A program made the translations under genes and the position numbers. From assembly GCA_014871385.1 (NCBI GenBank), contig CM026427.1:10044430-10108429 (forward strand): a stretch of 64,000 nucleotides of DNA. Direction: 5' to 3'. Positions 62,367 through 64,000 of this stretch are shown here, in pieces. The notes below the pieces were generated by a model. That model did no database searches, had not been told where the DNA came from, and saw only the letters and a list, made by a program, of their open reading frames with translations. The stretch is from Ceratodon purpureus. Its lineage: Eukaryota; Streptophyta; Bryopsida; Pseudoditrichales; Ditrichaceae. Numbering within the stretch: position 1 is the first letter of the stretch; every line of letters starts with the position of its first letter.

Positions 62367-62603
62367 ATGGAGCAATCTAATGCATTTTTGGTAGGCTATT
62401 TGGCAAAGATGATATGGAGGGACGAACAATGCCCATACCTCTTCAAGGATACAATGTCAATGATTGCATTCTCAACGAAGTTGAATGGCTTGCTTAACGA
62501 AGACCCCACGATGAGGCTATCACTTGCAAGAGTTGTGGATGATTTGATGAGTCCCCCTTACAACTTCAAAGCTCCCGATAGTTGTTTTAGAGGCACATTG
62601 TAG
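62367..62603 (+). pseudogene. Captured gene fragment, right-arm copy
   Basis: Inverted, identical copy of the 61003-61239 fragment. Two copies in opposite orientation mean that any read-through transcript of the element would fold into a long double-stranded RNA covering this fragment, a natural source of small RNAs against the parent gene (inference). Confidence 0.4.
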
Positions 62604-62804
62604 TACCATAGTGAATTGCATATGTAACATTTTGATTGCCTATATGGCTTTGTTTACACGTTTGCAAAATCGTAATAAATCTTTTTTTGACAGCTATGTA
62701 TTCTTGTGGAGAATAAAATTTTATTGCTATTTTTGTAATGGAACGGAAAAAAATAAAATATTAATTGTATGCCCCGTTCTCCAGAATCACCTTAAACCCA
62801 TAAC

Positions 62805-63094
62805 CTCGCGCCCCCCCTCCCGGAAGCTCTGGCCTCCCCTCCAAGAAGCTCTGGCCCCCCCTCCCGGAAGCTCTGGCCTCCCCTCCAAGAAGCTCTGGCC
62901 CCCCCTCCCAGAAGCTCTAGCCCCCCTCCAAGAAGCTTGCGCCCCCCTCCAAGAAGCTTGCGCCCCCGCCCCCCCCCCCCCCAAGAAGCTCTGGCCCCCC
63001 CATCCCTCCTAGAAGCGTTGGCCCCCCCTCCTTGAAGCACTTGCCCTCCCCCCCCCCCTCAGAAGCTCGCGCCCCCCCCCCCTAGAAGCTCGCG

Positions 63095-63131
<37 letters not shown>

Positions 63132-63215
63132 CCAAGAAGCTCGCGCCCCTCCAAGAAGCTCTGGCCCCCCCTCCCAAAAGCTCTGGCCTCCTTCTCAGAA
63201 GCTCGCGCCCCCTTT
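62805..63215. repeat. C-rich array with a 36-base C run, right arm
   Basis: Units around GAAGCTCTGG or GAAGCTCGCG separated by C runs. An unbroken run of 36 C lies at 63095-63130. It is longer than its mirror at 60484-60800, so the array has grown in this arm or shrunk in the other. Confidence 0.85.
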
Positions 63216-63456
63216 GAACCCGCTCGCGCACCCCTTTGCATATGTTGAATTCCCCCTCATCGTTTGTTGTCCATGTCATCAATATGTTTCCCCTATAGGT
63301 AAGTTGTAAAAAAAAAAAACTAACCCAGTAATTTTCCTCCTCCCCTCAATGTCCGATTATGTCCGGGGACCGACCGGTCCGTCCGTCCGTCCGTCCGTCC
63401 GTCCATGTCCGGAAATTTTGCCCATGTCCGTCCGATAAGACAACCCTGAGTATTAC

Positions 63457-64000
63457 ATGGAAATTGTGGACGTCTAAAATTAGCAAGTTTATGTTTTTTT
63501 TTATATATGTTTTTTTCTTCAAAATTCCAAATGAAGTGTGATATCTATGATTAAAACAACCACTTAGTCATACATGCATTGGGCTGCATTGCCATAATTA
63601 CATCTTCTTCACAATATGTGCCCTTTAGGATGTAGATGTTTGGTATTTTGCCTCCATCAGCATTGATGCATAACAAAATTGAGAAGTCTTCTTCTTTTTA
63701 TCTCGTTCTATGGTATGCAAAATTTAAATCCAACTTTGGCTAAGACAGTAGCTCCCCCATTTCTTTGAGCTAGCACCGCACTTTCATCACAATTCCATAT
63801 GTATAAAAGGGGAGTGGGGGAGGGACTTGAAGGTACTGTATAGGTTTTCCGGATTTTCATAAAGGGTAGTAAGTGTACTTTGGCACAAGCTCCTTGCTCT
63901 TGCAGCTTGTAGTGGTTCACTTTTTTTAGATGCTAGTTCAATGTGGTGTTTATGCTTGAAGTTCTTCAACCAGCCCTTCTAAGGAACCCCCACATTACTC
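63457..64000. other. Intergenic DNA at the right edge, no gene seen
   Basis: AT-rich flank of the hAT element. The two minus frames near 63708-63969 have no domain and are not called. Confidence 0.5.

Larger units (their letters stand above)
60282..63448. mobile_element. 3.17-kb foldback hAT-like transposon with captured gene fragment
   Basis: The ends are CAGGGTTGT (60282) and ACAACCCTG (ending 63448), flanked by AGTGTTAC (60274-60281) and AGTATTAC (63449-63456), an 8-bp target duplication with one difference. CAGGG ends plus 8 bp are the hAT signature. Inside, two arms of about 1.3 kb are inverted copies meeting near 61750-61800; the coding fragment and its flanks are identical in both. 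Subterminal DNA at both ends carries GTCCGTCC runs around ACCGGT (60307 and 63373), as hAT elements often carry short subterminal repeats. The right arm has an extra ~70-bp repeat near 61920-61985 and a longer C-rich array. No transposase is encoded, so it is non-autonomous. Confidence 0.8.

Noticed and set aside
60631-63282. Gly/Arg- and Pro/Leu-rich open frames over the G/C runs
   Set aside because: They are low-complexity translations of the array inside the foldback element; every frame stays open because the runs contain no stops.
1-64000. LTR retrotransposons or other virus-like elements
   Set aside because: No reverse transcriptase, integrase or capsid motif and no long direct terminal repeats were seen in any frame.

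Overview
The window is plant nuclear DNA and most resembles a moss. Genes are compact and intron-rich with clean GT-AG splice sites. They sit between AT-rich stretches that hold several small DNA transposons. The moss reading rests mainly on the style of the TIR-NB-LRR gene (short first exon, then a TIR domain opening with KQKVFLCHSGAQK) and on long 5'UTR introns; the species is not identified. No tRNA, rRNA or CRISPR array was recognised, and no LTR or other virus-like element.

Layout. The left edge carries the first exon of a minus-strand gene that runs out of the window (254-508). From 0.5 to 9.3 kb the DNA is AT-rich, with three MITEs (1766-1867, 2026-2278, 6364-6546) and one unrecognised multi-exon minus-strand gene (3669-5317). 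From 10.9 to 18.5 kb come a GLUTAMINE DUMPER-like single-pass membrane protein (10899-11666) and two small genes (13730-14032, 18004-18462) that encode only the N-terminal domain of the WRKY gene found further on. A 60-residue Ala-rich protein (20234-20416) with a long 5'UTR intron follows, then an AT-rich block with a ~90-bp minisatellite. An HMGB chromatin protein with nine coding exons lies at 25520-27461.

The defence cluster spans 33.5-40.7 kb: a divergent group III-like WRKY gene (33512-35739, +) lies tail to tail, 475 bp from a TIR-NB-ARC-LRR gene (36214-40711, -). The NLR has one in-frame stop in its NB-ARC exon. To the right are an OTU/UBA/SEC-C deubiquitinase gene (44339-47170, 11 exons), a chloroplast-targeted LEA-like gene (47893-48991, -), a GRAS regulator (53528-55803, -), and a less certain minus-strand gene (57110-57690). 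The right end holds a 3.17-kb foldback hAT-like transposon (60282-63448) whose arms carry two inverted identical copies of a short coding fragment.

Three observations stand out. (1) One ~75-residue domain occurs three times in 22 kb, once joined to a WRKY domain and twice alone. This suggests a local family of WRKY-derived small proteins next to a TNL. (2) A previously unfamiliar family of arrays with an exact 11-bp period (core AGTATCACCCG) occurs at four sites, most of them 0.7-1.5 kb upstream of genes. (3) The foldback hAT element. Exon structures were worked out by eye from splice signals and phase and have not been tested against transcripts.
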